Positions 1-10,985 of a stretch of 64,000 nt of DNA are shown here, in pieces (the first letter of the stretch is position 1; the number at the start of each line of letters is the position of its first letter). This DNA is from Benincasa hispida (lineage: Eukaryota > Streptophyta > Magnoliopsida > Cucurbitales > Cucurbitaceae), in contig NC_052349.1 in NCBI RefSeq assembly GCF_009727055.1, positions 33,491,790 through 33,555,789 on the forward strand, in the 5' to 3' direction. Under the pieces are notes generated by a model, which searched no databases, was not told the origin of the DNA, and was given only the letters and a program-made list of their open reading frames with translations. The position numbers were made by a program, and so were the translations under genes.

Positions 1-1209
1 GGGTGTATTTCTCATAACATCCAGTGGGAGATACAGTTGCTATTAGAAGATAAATTTGTTTACTTTTGTTACTGTAATGAAAGTTCTTTTATCCTTTTGT
101 AAGAAACATATTATGTATAAACTTTTGTTATAAATGAAATGTTCATTAGCAAAAGTTATATTTGTTCTACTAAAAAGCAACTTCTGTTAGAAACAAGTAA
201 GTTAAAAGCCATTTGCAAATATTCAGATATTTAAACAGCTACAAATGAATAAGGCAAAGAGTTATTTGACCTAAGTAATAAGTTTAGAACACTTTAAAGG
301 TTCAAGGTGTATAAAACTTATTAGGTAAAATGAAATCCGAAATACTTCGATTAGATCAAAGTAAAGAGTATAGAGAGTTTGAGATTTCTAGGGCTATTTT
401 GATAGAACATGAAATTCAGTGAAAACTCTCTACAACTCGTTGCTTTAAGTGTTTTGAATATCATTCCAAATTTTAAGTTATTTTCTGAAACTCCATATGA
501 GATGTGGAGAACTCATAAAATTTGTTTATGATATGTAAAAGATATTTACTTAGTTCAAAAATCTGGTACATATGTTAGTGTCGAAAACTTAAGTATTGGA
601 ATACCATTCAAATAGTATGCCTATTTTTAGGCAATCCAAAAGTAATATAAATTCCATGTAAAAGAAAATCAAGTGTTTGTGTTGACAAATGCTAAATTTT
701 CCTTGAAAAGTATACAAGATCACAATGTATTATTTAGTATCCATAAAAGCAAGTATATATCAATAAAAGTTATTAATTAAAGTTGACACTGTAAACAAAA
801 GTTGTTTGGACAGGTCAATTACATCTTACTCAAAAAGTTGAGGGTACATCTATGTAGTGGGAGGAATGTATGACTTCCTAGCCATTATTTGGGTTTAGTG
901 GAAACTCAAGTCATCAAGTCTTGGTGACAGTATTGAGAAACCAATGTTGTGAAAATAATATGCATTCCCTATATAGTTTAATAAGAAATCCATTGTATAC
1001 TAGCTTGTTTCCAATGATTCTCTCTGCTAAAGTGTTCAAGAATCTCCTAGAAGGACTAGGACTACGAGGGATACAACCTAAGGCAAGTGGAAGAAAAAAC
1101 CATGGGTATGTGATGCCCTAGTTTATTATATTTCTTCGTAAAACTCAAAAACTCAGTGTTATATATTCATATATTTGTTACCACTACAGTTTTAGTCCAA
1201 GTGAGAGTT
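1..1209 (+). pseudogene. Decayed copia pol remnant of element A
   Basis: No open frame survives. Recognisable islands follow copia order: protease/pre-integrase scraps before about 240, an integrase core echo near 310-520 (LGK..., then a stretch matching 'ETPYE-W'), an integrase C-terminal echo (a chromodomain-free tail ending in GRNV-like and YLGL-like residues) near 840-920, and the C-terminal tail of RNase H near 1029-1066. RT and most of RNase H are missing between about 920 and 1020, so there is a large internal deletion. Many stops and small indels show old age. The short frame at 921-1121 is a by-product of the deletion and I do not consider it a gene. Confidence 0.6.
1197..1209 (+). 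other. Polypurine tract of element A
   Basis: A purine-rich run (AAGTGAGAG) directly precedes the TG of the LTR. The equivalent site in element E reads AAGTGGGAG. In the family this is the plus-strand primer site. Confidence 0.65.
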
Positions 1210-3110
1210 TGTTGGGTTTTATGTCCTAAAACTCGTGGTTTTTAAACAATAAACTTATTCTAAAAATTCAATAAAGTTGTTATTGAATATATGAATTGCT
1301 TATTTCGTTTTAGAAATAAATCCAATAAACTAAAAGATCCATGACTATACATGAGTACTTGAACTTTATGTGGAGACATAAAAGTGGATCAGGTTCGAGT
1401 ACATAGTCAAAATGATCTATAGTATATGAATAAGATTGAGTGCCTTATTCTGGTAACACTATCGGATGCGACCCACTCTGTAGTTATTACAAGGAGTTGT
1501 AAAGTGCTACAGACGAAGTGATCCTGATTCGTACATGTAGTGACATGAGAAATGGGGGCATCCTATGCAGTGAGTTTGCACAAGATCGGATAAAAAAAAT
1601 AAGCCAATCTTACTTTATAATGTTGTTTACTGTTTAAGATCGACTATTTCACAACGATGACCTAGGTAACTTGACCTTGATCCTGAGCTAACTATGAACT
1701 CCTATTTATTCGGGATTATCCTTAGATTTGCATAGGTGAGGGTTGGCTCAATAGTGTCAGCTCAATAAGCTTCTCATTTTAGGGGTAAGAGCAGGTAGAT
1801 AGCTGGGGACATAGGGTGCAAGATGGAATTAACTCCTACCCGCTTTCAGGGATAGTAGAGAGGTTGTTCCCTTAAGTGTTGACTTGGGTCTTAAACAAGG
1901 GGCCTCATTTGCTCAAGAGGGACTCGGTTTGATGATCGGATCACAAACTAATTATTCATTAGAGAATCAGTGGGACTTAAGGAACAAGAGGTAATCTCGG
2001 GGGTAAAATAGCCTTTTGACCTAGTCGTTATTACGAACAACCTATGAACGTTAACTTACTAATCATGGTTATGTCGAGTGGACGCAATATATCTACAGTG
2101 AGGGGAGTGCAACTACGGGCTTTAGTGGAGTGACCCAATAGTTAATGAATGAGGGTTAATTTGGTGTAAAGAGTTTAGCCAATTAATCTCGGATTGTTGG
2201 AGCCCACGATCTGTAGGTCCACTAGGTCTTCTTACTAGCTCACAAACGGATTAGCCTTAGCGTAGTGTGATAAGTTGATTTCAAATGTTCAAATTAGAAT
2301 TAAGGGAATTAGTAATTATATGTGATATAATTAAACGTTTAATTTTGGAATTAAACGGAATTGGAGAATCGATTAATATTTAAATATGATTTAAATATTA
2401 ATTTCATGAATAGGGATTCATAAAGGTGAAATTGATGATAAATTAATTTAATATTTGATATTAAGTTAATTAAATTATTTATTTATTTTATTAGAAAATT
2501 AATTATTGAATTAATTTTATAAAATTAATAAATTTTCAATTTTATATTGAGAAATTATAAATTAAATTGATTTTTTATTTTGAAAATCAGATTTAAAAAG
2601 AAAATTCAAAGTAAACATGAAAATGGGAAAAATCCCAAACACTGTCAAATTCCAACAATTCACACATAATTCCATTTCTCTTCAGCTCAATTATTCAAGC
2701 ATGAGCTTTGATTCATGCAAGGCTGCATGAAAGTCATGCAATATAAAGCTGAAATTTTGAGTGGAATGGAGAGATAACAATCGTTGCTGAAACTGAGAAT
2801 TTGTGTTCGAAGAAGTGTTCTTCACACTGTGGTAGTAACTTCCTCTCCAATTCCCTTCGATTCAAGCTTATTTTGAGTTCCACAACTCAATTTAAGGCAC
2901 CAAGAGAATACTAGGGAATACCTTGTTGTGGTTCACATCCAAAGGAGAAGGAGATTGCAGCCGAAGATCGTGAATCAAAGACACTTCAAAGGTTAGTGTG
3001 GAAACTCTGGTTCTAGTTTATAAGCATGCTTAGTTTGAAACCAAAATTAATGAATTAGAATGTTTAATGATCCTATTTTGTTTCCGCTGCTTGCTTCCTT
3101 AATCCCAACA
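1210..3110 (+). repeat. 3' LTR of copia A (family 1)
   Basis: A 1,901-bp LTR with TGTTGGG...CCCAACA ends. It contains a very AT-rich block at about 2320-2600. The first several hundred bases match 51185 onward nearly word for word (TTTTATGTCC, AATCCAATAAACTAAAAG). The flanking base order continues directly into the gag of B. Confidence 0.88.
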
Positions 3111-3480
3111 ATTACAACCTGACTACTCTATTGAATGAACTCCAGACTTACCAATTGATGATGAAATTAAAAGAAAGTGAAGCAAACATTATTTCATAGA
3201 AAAATTTTCTAAAGGGATCATCTTCAAGAACGAAGCCTTCAGACAAAAGGAAGTCTACCTTTCCTCTTCTAAAGATGAAAGTATTCAAATGAAGAAGAAG
3301 GGTAAAGGGAAGAAGAAACCTGCTGCTAAGAAAACCAAGGCTCCAAAAGGAAAATGTTTTCATTGTTGAGAAGACGGGCATTGGAAATGCAACTGCACAA
3401 AATATTTGGCTTAAAAGAGAACATAAAAGGAAAAACAAGGTAAATCAGATTTACTTGTAATTGAAACATGCTTGGTAGAG
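3111..3480 (+). pseudogene. gag C-terminus and zinc knuckle of element B
   Basis: Translation gives the end of the copia capsid region (YNLTTLLNELQTYQ), a lysine-rich linker, and a CCHC zinc knuckle around 3350-3400. In the knuckle the residue after the second Cys is a stop codon (TGA). Gag packages retroelement RNA into cytoplasmic particles. This copy lacks its N-terminal half and cannot make a full product. Confidence 0.75.
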
Positions 3481-3656
3481 ACATAAAGTTAGATTTTGGA
3501 GAATATTTCATTTTGTTAAAAAATGTATATTATGTACCCAAAATGAAAAGAAACTTGATCTCCATATCTTGTCTGTTAGAAAATATATATAAAGTATCCT
3601 TTAAAATCAATTAAGTGTTCATTTTTTCAAGAGGTGTTCATATTTGTTCTGCATGG

Positions 3657-3774
3657 AATTCAAACAGACAAGGTGTTGTGAGTTGGGATTGAATTCAAAC
3701 AGACAAGATTCCATGATTTACAATTCCAGAACTATTTAATAGATCATGGAATTCAGTCCCAACTCACAACACCT
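3657..3774. repeat. Templated insertion with inverted and direct repeats inside B integrase
   Basis: A 17-base word (GAATTCAAACAGACAAG) occurs at 3657 and again at 3691. The arm 3671-3695 is the reverse complement of 3750-3774 at 24 of 25 positions. The right arm is the normal integrase sequence, so the left arm is a back-copied inverted duplicate. It replaces the pre-integrase zinc finger and the first part of the integrase core, which are absent. Confidence 0.75.
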
Positions 3775-4340
3775 TGAACACCACAGCAAAATGATGTTGT
3801 AGAAAGGAGAAATCAAACCTTGTTAGACATGGTTCGTTCGATGATGAATTATGCTCAGTTACCTCAATCCTTTTGGGGGTATGCAGTACAGACTACTGTA
3901 TATATTCAGAACATGGTTCCCTAAAAAAGTGTTTCTGAAACACCGTATGAGTTATGGAGAGGACATAAAAGTAGTTTATGTCACTTCTGAATCTGGGGAT
4001 GTTCGGCACACATGTTGGTGTAAAACCCTAAGAAATTGAAACAACGTTCAAAATTATGTCTATTTATAGGATACCTTAAGGAAACAAAAGGTGGATTTTT
4101 CTATGATCCCCAAGAAGATAAAGTATTTGTATCGACAAATGCTACATTCTTGGAAGAAGATCATATTAGAAATAATCAACATCGCAGAAACTAATATTGA
4201 ATGAAATGACCAAAGACACTACATATAAATCAACAAAAGTTGTTGATCAAGCTGGTCCATCAACAACAGTTGTTGCCCCATCACATCCTTCTCAAGAGTT
4301 AAGAATGCCTCGACGTAGTGGGAGGATTGTTCATTAGCTT
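3775..4340 (+). pseudogene. Integrase C-terminal part of element B
   Basis: Follows the copia integrase order: the region around the catalytic Glu (the ERRN motif near 3805), then the SYAQLP..FWGY segment, the ETPYE-type region and a terminal SGR-like tail at about 4311-4360. Frameshifts occur near 3920 and 4070 and there are stops. Catalysis is impossible because the D..D part of the D,D-35-E core is missing (replaced by the templated insertion). Confidence 0.7.
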
Positions 4341-4379
4341 GAACACTACATGGGTTTAACATAAACTCAGGACATCATA

Positions 4380-5250
4380 CCTGATCGCCTAAGAGATTCG
4401 TTGACCTTTAAACAAGCAATGGAAGATGTTAATAGGGAACAATGAATAAAAGCCATGGAAGTAGAAATAGAGTCAATGTACTTCAATTTTGTCTGGGAAC
4501 TTGTAGATCAACCACATGGGGTTAAACTATAGGTTGTAAATGGATCTACAAGAGAAAGCGAGACCAAATTGGCAAGGTGCAAACCTATAAGCCAGACTCG
4601 TGGCAAAAGTTTTTGTTCAAAGAGAGGGGGTGGACTATGAAGAAACCTTCTCTCCTGTTGCCATTAGAAAATCTATTAGAATAATTTTATCCATTTTCGA
4701 ATATTACGACTATGAAATATGGCAAACAGCCGTCAAGATAGCTTTCTTGAACAACCATCTTGACGAAAGTATTTTCATGTCTTAACCAGAATGGTTCATT
4801 GAACAGGGTCAAGAACAAAAGGTTTGTAAGCATAAAAGATCCATTTATGGGTTCAAACAAGCTTCTAGATTCTGGAATATAAGATTTGACACTGCGACCA
4901 AGTCTTATGGCTTTGAACAGAATGTTGACGAACCTTGTGTATACAAGAAAATAGTTAACAAAACTGTAGCTTTCCTAGTTGTTTATGTTGATGATATGTT
5001 GCTCAATGGGAATTAGACAAGTTTCCTTGCTGACGTAAAGAGATGGTTAGCATCACAATTTCAAATGAATGATTTGGGAAATGCTTAATACGTTCTTGAG
5101 ATCCCAATTTTTCGGAATCGCAAGAATAGAACCATAGCACTATCTCAAGCATCTTATACTGACAAGTTATTGTCAAGGTATAATATGCAAAATTCCAAAA
5201 AGGGTATAATACCTTTAGACATGGAATTCATTTGTCAAAGGAACAGTGTC
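4380..5250 (+). pseudogene. Reverse transcriptase of element B
   Basis: Copia RT segments are visible in several frames: FKQAMEDV, the [19 protein letters not shown] region (about 4590-4660), the AFLN region (about 4740) and an intact YVDD active site at 4984-4995. A stop follows shortly after YVDD, and there are frameshifts near 4530 and 4590. Confidence 0.75.
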
Positions 5251-5844
5251 CTAAGACACATTAAGAAGTTGAGGAAATGAAAAGAATTCCATATGCTTTA
5301 GCAGTTGAGAGTCTGATGTACGCTATGTTATGTACACGTCCTGACATATGCTTTGCAGTTAAAATCGTCAGCATGTTCAAATCTAACCCAAGTCACAGTC
5401 ATTGGACGGCTGTAAAAAACATCCTCAAGTATCCCAGGAGAACGAGGAATTATACACTTGTGTATGGACCTAAGGATTTGATCTTTACAGGATACACTCA
5501 TTCTGATTTTTCAGACTAATGTAGATTCTAGGAAATCTACTTCAGGATCAGTTTTCACTTTTAACGAAGGAGCTAGAGTGTAGGGAAGCATTAAACAAAG
5601 TTGTATAGTTGACTCCACGATGGAAGCAGAATACATAGCTGCATGCAAAGTAGCTAAAGAAGCAGTGTGGCTCTGTAAGCTCCTAACATATTTGGAAATG
5701 GTTCTAAATATGCACCTGCCCATTACTCTGTATTGTGACAATAGTGGTGCAGTTGCTAATTCCAAGGAACCTAGAAGTCACAAACGTGGAAAATATATCG
5801 AAAGAAAGTACAATCTCATCAGGGAGATCGTACACCCTAATTGA
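5251..5844 (+). pseudogene. RNase H of element B, 3'-truncated
   Basis: Contains the copia linker (IPYA..VGSLMYAMLCTRPDI-like), the THSDFSD segment around the first catalytic Asp, MEAEYIA with the catalytic Glu and YCDNSGA with the next Asp. A frameshift near 5515 splits it into two frames. It ends after REIVH, so the last catalytic region (the ADPFTK-like tail) is absent and antisense LTR follows. Confidence 0.8.
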
Positions 5845-6348
5845 ACATTTAGGGTTTAATACAATGAATAGAAACCCTAATTGAATCTGAACATTTCAGA
5901 TTCTAAACCCTAATTTCAAATCTTATCAAGATTACTCAATTTACTAATCCAAATTACGAGCTAGTAGAGGGACCTTATAGGCCTACAGATCATGAGCTCT
6001 AATGACTTGTAACTAATTGGTTATACTCTTTAAATCGAATTAATCACTATTCGTTAATTACCAAGATATTTCACTATAGCTCAATAGTTGCACTTTCCTC
6101 ACTATAGATATATTTTTGTCCATTGTAACCATAATCAGTAAGTCAATCCTTCATAGTTCGTTCGTATTTACAGCTGGGCTAAAAATTACCGTTTTACCCC
6201 TATAAATACATCTTGCTTCTTAAGCTCCTATTGATCCTCTATTGAACAATTGGTTTATAGTCCAACTTATAAATCATAACCCTTTCTTCCATAAGAGGGC
6301 AGGGCCTTGTTGTTCAAGACAAGGCATCAACGCTTAAGAGAACAACCC
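5845..6348 (-). repeat. Antisense fragment of family-2 copia LTR
   Basis: The reverse complement follows the middle of LTR H (about 48470-48900), including the stretches around GGTCCATAAAGTCCCTCTACTA and TATAGTGG. The same fragment with the same left breakpoint occurs at 20043. It ends abruptly after AACCCAT, where the sequence switches to the sense 3' end of the same LTR family. Confidence 0.8.
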
Positions 6349-6547
6349 ATCTGTGGTGGTCTACTTGTAGATTGAAGAACTTTTACGTGGAACTCAGCTG
6401 GTATTGAAGAGGATTCATCATGGTATTGTATTCAGAAAACCCTATTCTTTAATAGTTACTTTGAAGCATGTTTTAAACTCAAATTAAGTATAATTAGAGC
6501 GCTTATTTATTCTGTTTTTCTCTGCTACATGTTAATATACTCCGTCA
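6349..6547 (+). repeat. 3' end of a family-2 copia LTR (sense)
   Basis: Matches LTR H from about 49510 to its end (CTGTGGT.GTCTA, then TTTTAAACTCAAATTAAGT, then CTC.GTCA) and is followed at the correct spacing by a primer binding site. The first about 1.6 kb of this LTR is missing. Confidence 0.85.
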
Positions 6548-6549
6548 AT

Positions 6550-6562
6550 TGGTATCAGAGCA
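6550..6562 (+). other. Primer binding site, unit 1
   Basis: TGGTATCAGAGCA lies two bases after the LTR end. It is the canonical plant LTR-retrotransposon site complementary to the 3' end of initiator tRNA-Met. Confidence 0.9.
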
Positions 6563-8572
6563 TGATTTAAGCACTCAATTGTCGTTAATTTGAGTTTAGC
6601 GGGTGTTCTTCATAAACTGTATGAAAATGGTGGACTAATATGGTCTTCAATGTTTTGGCATTTGAATCTTTTTAATTATGTTGTAACTCTTGTAATTGGC
6701 ACTTGTTTCATCAGCCTTAATGTATGTTTAAGATTCTATAATTTGTTTGGAGTCATTAGAGTTGAATTAGGATGTAATTGAAGAAAAAAGTGAAGAAGGT
6801 CGAAGCAGCAGGAATTGGAAATTCAAAATTATTCTAGATACTCGATGCTCAATGGAATACTCAATGGCATACTCGATGATATTTCATGAAAACTTGATGC
6901 ACAATGCCATACTCGATGGTACTCAATGTGTTTACCCGATGATATTTCATGAAATACTTGATGCATGATGCCATACTCGATGGTACTTGATGAATTTACT
7001 CGATGGTATTTCATGAAATACTCGGTACTCGATGGTCAATGGCGTCTACTCGATAGTATTTTTGTGAAATATTTGGTGTTTGATGATGCTGGTTGCCATA
7101 CTTGATGCTAGTTGCTTGCTGATACTCAATGGGTTTTACCTGGTTCAAGGCGGTTCGAGCGGTCCAAAAGCTTTTTGAATCTAGTTTTGCTGATTTTTTT
7201 GTAATAGCTAGGCCTTTGTTTGCTTGGAGATGCCAAAACCAAAAATCGTATTAGTTTTGTGTTTAATTATTTATGCATTTCATGTATGTTATAATTAAAT
7301 AAATCTTTAATATGCAAAAACTATGCCATGTAGAATTAAAAATCGCACCATACGAAGCATGTTACATGTATTGAAGTATGTTATAAATTTGTTATAATGT
7401 ACAGTATGCATGTATATGGTTTCAATTTTTTTAATATAAAGGTTATGTTAAATATTGAATGCCTTTGATGTATGTTATGGATGTTTAGCATAGTTGTTAT
7501 AAATATCAATTAAACATTAAAATCCATAAACAAAGATAAAAAAACATGCTCACTTATGTTAACAACTTGTTTTAATAGTTGAAATAGATCATTATCTTAT
7601 AAAATTTGGTTACAAACTCAATCAGTTCACAATCTTACCTGAGGGTACTTAAGTCGACGTTTTACGTAACACCTCCTACCTGAGGATTATGACTGAAATA
7701 ACGAGAATTGATAACCAATTTTATGAGCATGTGTGAGCGGTGTGAGGTTTAAAATTAGTTTTAACCTAGACATCGTAGGTTAAATCCAAATATAAACGTT
7801 ATACTTGGATAATAAACACATAGACTTAGGTTGTTTAAAATTAGTTGTAACAAACCTAAGTTAAAAGAATACCCAAACATTTAGAAAACTTCAGTGGGAG
7901 ATTAACAATATATATGATATATCGTTTTTAGCTCTCACGTTCTCAAGAGTTCACACCGTGAGATCCATGCTCGACTTCATGTTGATTTTACCTTGATTGC
8001 TCCATTCAGAAAGTGTTTGCATGGGTCAATAACAAGGGGAATGAGGGAAGTAGTTCATAATAAGTGGGTGAAGGAAATATGTCAACATATCCTATGGTCT
8101 CCTCAATTAGTTTGAACCGTGAGATTCCTATGTTGCGCCTACTGTCGTTTTTAGACGACGCTAGCTAATCGTTGACAGCAACGATCCCTTCGGAGGGTTG
8201 TAACATAGGATTCAGAACAACCCAAGCTTTAGAAATGAATAAGGTCTTATAGTTTCGTCTTAAACATTGTCTTCCAATTCGGGGGCATGTTCATACCGTT
8301 CTATAAGATCTAAAAATGGCAGGTCACACTTAGTAAGTTCTTCACCAAAAAATGGTAACAAAATGACTGTTGGAATATGAGATATTCTGGAGATAGTATT
8401 TAGTCAAGAATGTCTTGCTTTAGTGAAAGAATATTTGACTCCCTCAGGTAGCAATTATTCTAACTCACTATAGTATCATTGCAAATGAATAAAGACCTAT
8501 GGGTACTTTATTAGTTTCTAAAAATTGGATTTAGATGCACTTTATTAATAGAATTTGTTTAAATGTTTCGAC
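6563..8572 (+). other. Copia leader (5' untranslated region), unit 1
   Basis: Non-coding. It holds a tandem-repeat block near its start and then conserved leader sequence also found in unit 2, H and I: the AGTGGGAGATTAAC box, TATATCGTTTTTAGCTCTCACG and the GTTTGCATGGGTCAATAACAAG region. I see no gene in it. Confidence 0.75.
6836..7130 (+). repeat. ACTCGATG tandem repeat block, unit 1 leader
   Basis: Variants of TACTCGATGC/GATGG recur every 10-20 bases, organised in higher-order units of about 64 bp that contain TTTCATGAAATACT. It is more degenerate than the block in unit 2. The frame on the reverse strand here is a repeat artefact. Confidence 0.8.
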
Positions 8573-9410
8573 ATGTCAAACTTAATAATATAAGTTCTAG
8601 CATCTGACAAATTTAACGGAGAGGGTTATTCCAACTGGAAGTCAAATCTAAACACGATATTAGTAGTTGATGATTTGAGGTTTGTGGAATGGAGGAATGT
8701 CCTTCTATTCCCAGTTTCACGGTAAACCGAAGCGTTCAGGATGCTTATGATAGGTGGGTAAGAGCGAATGAAAATGCTAGGTCCTTTATCTTAGTGAGCA
8801 TATCCGATGTGCTCAACAAGAAACATGAACCCATGGCCACAACCAGTGAAATTATGGCGTCATTACAGGATATGTTCGGGCAACCGTCATCTTCTGTTCG
8901 ACACGAGGCTATAAAGTATGTTTATAACTCGCGAATGAAAGATGGAACCAATGTAAGGGAACATGTTCTAGACATGATGGTTCATTTTAATGTCGCCGAA
9001 GCTCACGGGGCTACCATAGATGAAACTAGTCAAGTTAGTATGATATTAGAGTCTCTTTCGAAGAGCTATCTAACTTTTGTACTAATGCCGTAATGAATAA
9101 GATAAGTTACAATTTGACTATTTTATTAAACGAACTACAGACTTATCAATCAATGATGAAATTGAAAAAGAGTGAAGCAAATGATGTTTCATGACAAAAG
9201 AATTTTCTGAAAGGTTCTTCGTCAGGAACGAAACCTGCTGACAAAAAGAAGTCTGCCCCTTCTTCATCTAAAGAGAAAAGTGTACAGATGAAGAAAAAAG
9301 GAAAAGGGAATAAACAACCCACTGCAATGAAAAACAAGGCTCCTATAGGAAAATGTTTCCATTGTTAAAAAGACAAGCACTGAAAATGAAACTGCCTGAA
9401 GTATTTGGCT
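8573..9410 (+). pseudogene. gag of copia unit 1
   Basis: Starts at the ATG of MSNLII, preceding a LASDKFNGEGYSNWKS-type capsid N-terminus. One base is missing near 8683 (compare unit 2 at 14217), shifting the frame; the rest then reads openly from 8689 (MEECPSIPS to YLTF, 134 codons) with UBN2-type capsid features (HEAIKYVYNSRMKDG, VREHVLDMMVHFN). A second frameshift follows near 9085. The lysine-rich tail leads to a zinc knuckle near 9352-9400 that carries three stops. Gag would form the retroelement particle. This copy is broken but recent enough to keep a long frame. Confidence 0.85.
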
Positions 9411-9830
9411 GAGAAGAAAGCAGAAAAGGCAAACCAAGGTAAATATGATTTACTTGTATTTGAAACATGTTTAGTGGAAAATTCACACTCGACCTGGATA
9501 TTAGATTCAAGAGCCGCTAACCATGTTTGCACTTTTCTACATGAAACTAGTTCTTGGAAACAATTCTCAGAGTACGAAATGACTTTCAACGTGGGAACAG
9601 GGGAAGTCATTTCAGCAGAAGCAGTGGGAGATGTCAAGTTATTTTTTGGAGATTCTTTTGTCTTGTTAAGAAATGTATATTATGTACATAAGATGAAAAG
9701 AAACTTAATCTCCATTTCATGTCTACTTGAAAATATGTATAAAGTATCTTTTGAAGTTAATGAAATGTTCATTTTTTCAAGAAGTGTTCATATTTGTTCT
9801 GCTAGACTTTAAAATAACTTGTATGTGTAA
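9405..9830 (+). pseudogene. Protease of copia unit 1 with DSRA active site
   Basis: An open frame of 135 codons covers the spacer after the zinc knuckle and the aspartic protease. At 9504-9515 the active site reads D-S-R-A instead of the usual D-S-G-A, followed by the typical ANHVC. Downstream it has the conserved KRNLISISCLLEN segment leading toward the pre-integrase region. A stop ends the frame at 9810. The Gly-to-Arg change should disturb the catalytic loop. The same change occurs in unit 2. Confidence 0.8.
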
Positions 9831-10985
9831 GAACCAACTGAAGAAAAAGCCATTTTAAATATAGAGAGGTTTAAAACAGCAGAAACTAAAAATAAAAAAT
9901 GAAAAATTTCTCCCAACGCCTATTTTTGGCATCTTAGAGTTAGTCACATAAATCTCAACAGGATTGAGAGATTAATTAAAAATGGTCATCTAAATCAGTT
10001 AGAAGACAGTTCTTTACCTCCTTGTTAGTCATGTCTTGAGGGAAAACTGACTAAAAGATCTTTTACTAGAAAAGGTCTTCGTGCCACAGAACCCCTTGAA
10101 CTTATACATTCAGACCTTCGTAGTCCGATAAATGTAAGAGTACGAGGGGGATATGGATATTTTATCATTTTTATTGATGACTATTCTAGATATGGCTATA
10201 TTTACATAATAAGTCACAAGTTTGAAACTCTTGAAAAGTTCAGGGAATTCAAGACGAATACATAAAACTTATTAGGTAAAAGAATTAAAACACTTCGATC
10301 AGATCGCGATGGTGAGCACTGAATATATGGATTTACAATTCCAGAACTATTTGGTAGATCATGGAATTCAATCCCAGCTTACAGCATCTAGAACACCACA
10401 ACAGAACGGTGTTGCAGAAAGGAGAAATCAAACCTTGTTAGACATGGTTCGATCAATGATGAGTTTTGCTCAGTTATCTTAATCCTTTTGTGGGCATGCA
10501 GTACAGACTACGGTATATATTCTGAACATTGTTCCCTCAAAAAGTGTTTTTGAAATATCGTATGAGTTATGAAAAGGAGGTAAAGGTAGTTTACATTAAT
10601 TTCGGGTCTAGGGATGTCTAACACACGTATTGGTACAAAACCCTAAGAAATTGGAACGACGTTCAAAGTTATGCCTCTTTGTTGGATACCTATAAGAAAC
10701 AAAAGGAGGATTGTTCTATAATCCCTAAGAAGATAGAGTATTTGTTTCGATAAATGCTACATTCTTGAAAGAAGATCATATTGGAAGTCATCAACCTCAC
10801 AGTAAACTAATATTGAAAGAAATGACCAAAGATACTACAGATAAATCAACAAATGTTGTTGATGAACTTGGTCTATCAACAATGATTGTTGCTCCATCAC
10901 ATTCTTCTAAAGAGTTGAGAATGCCTCGATGTAGTGAGAGGATTGTTCATCAACTTGAACACTATATGGGTTTAACAGAAACTCA
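9831..10985 (+). pseudogene. Pre-integrase and integrase of copia unit 1
   Basis: The HHCC zinc-finger region is at about 9925-10060 (WHLRVSHINLNRI); one Cys codon is preceded by a stop (C*SC). The catalytic core begins at the first Asp in HSDL (about 10110), continues through FIDDYSRYGYIY, and keeps the second Asp in RSDRDGE (about 10303). A short insertion near 10318 shifts the frame before the catalytic Glu region. The C-terminal part (10765-11160 frame start) ends with a serine-rich linker and RCSERIVHQ.. YMGLTETQD. Confidence 0.8.

Larger units (their letters stand above)
1..3110 (+). mobile_element. Ty1/copia element A, 3' part with 3' LTR
   Basis: The internal remnant runs from the window edge to a polypurine tract and then a complete LTR. 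The LTR begins TGTTGGG and ends CCCAACA, a perfect terminal inverted repeat. Immediately after it the sequence resumes in the middle of a copia gag (element B), so A was inserted into B. The 5' LTR and the left target-site copy lie outside the window. The LTR is closely similar to LTR I at 51185 and more distantly to LTR E at 31978, so I call these three family 1. The family match comes from reading long shared stretches by eye. Confidence 0.85.
3111..5844 (+). mobile_element. Ty1/copia element B, truncated at both ends
   Basis: An internal region running gag C-terminus, zinc knuckle, protease scrap, integrase, RT, RNase H. The left end is cut by the insertion of A. The right end stops inside RNase H, after residues equivalent to REIVH, where the sequence switches to an antisense LTR. 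B is most similar to units 1 and 2 downstream (family 2). No LTR of its own is attached in sense orientation. Confidence 0.8.

Noticed and set aside
3657..3774. Small MITE with inverted repeats
   Set aside because: The arms are integrase sequence of the host element and no target duplication is visible; a repair scar fits better.
6550..6570. tRNA-like sequence TGGTATCAGAGC at several places
   Set aside because: These are primer binding sites next to LTR ends; no cloverleaf could be drawn around them.
6829..7014. Reverse-strand frame with repeated histidine/serine residues
   Set aside because: It lies in the ACTCGATG tandem array and has no conserved counterpart in the other arrays; a repeat artefact.
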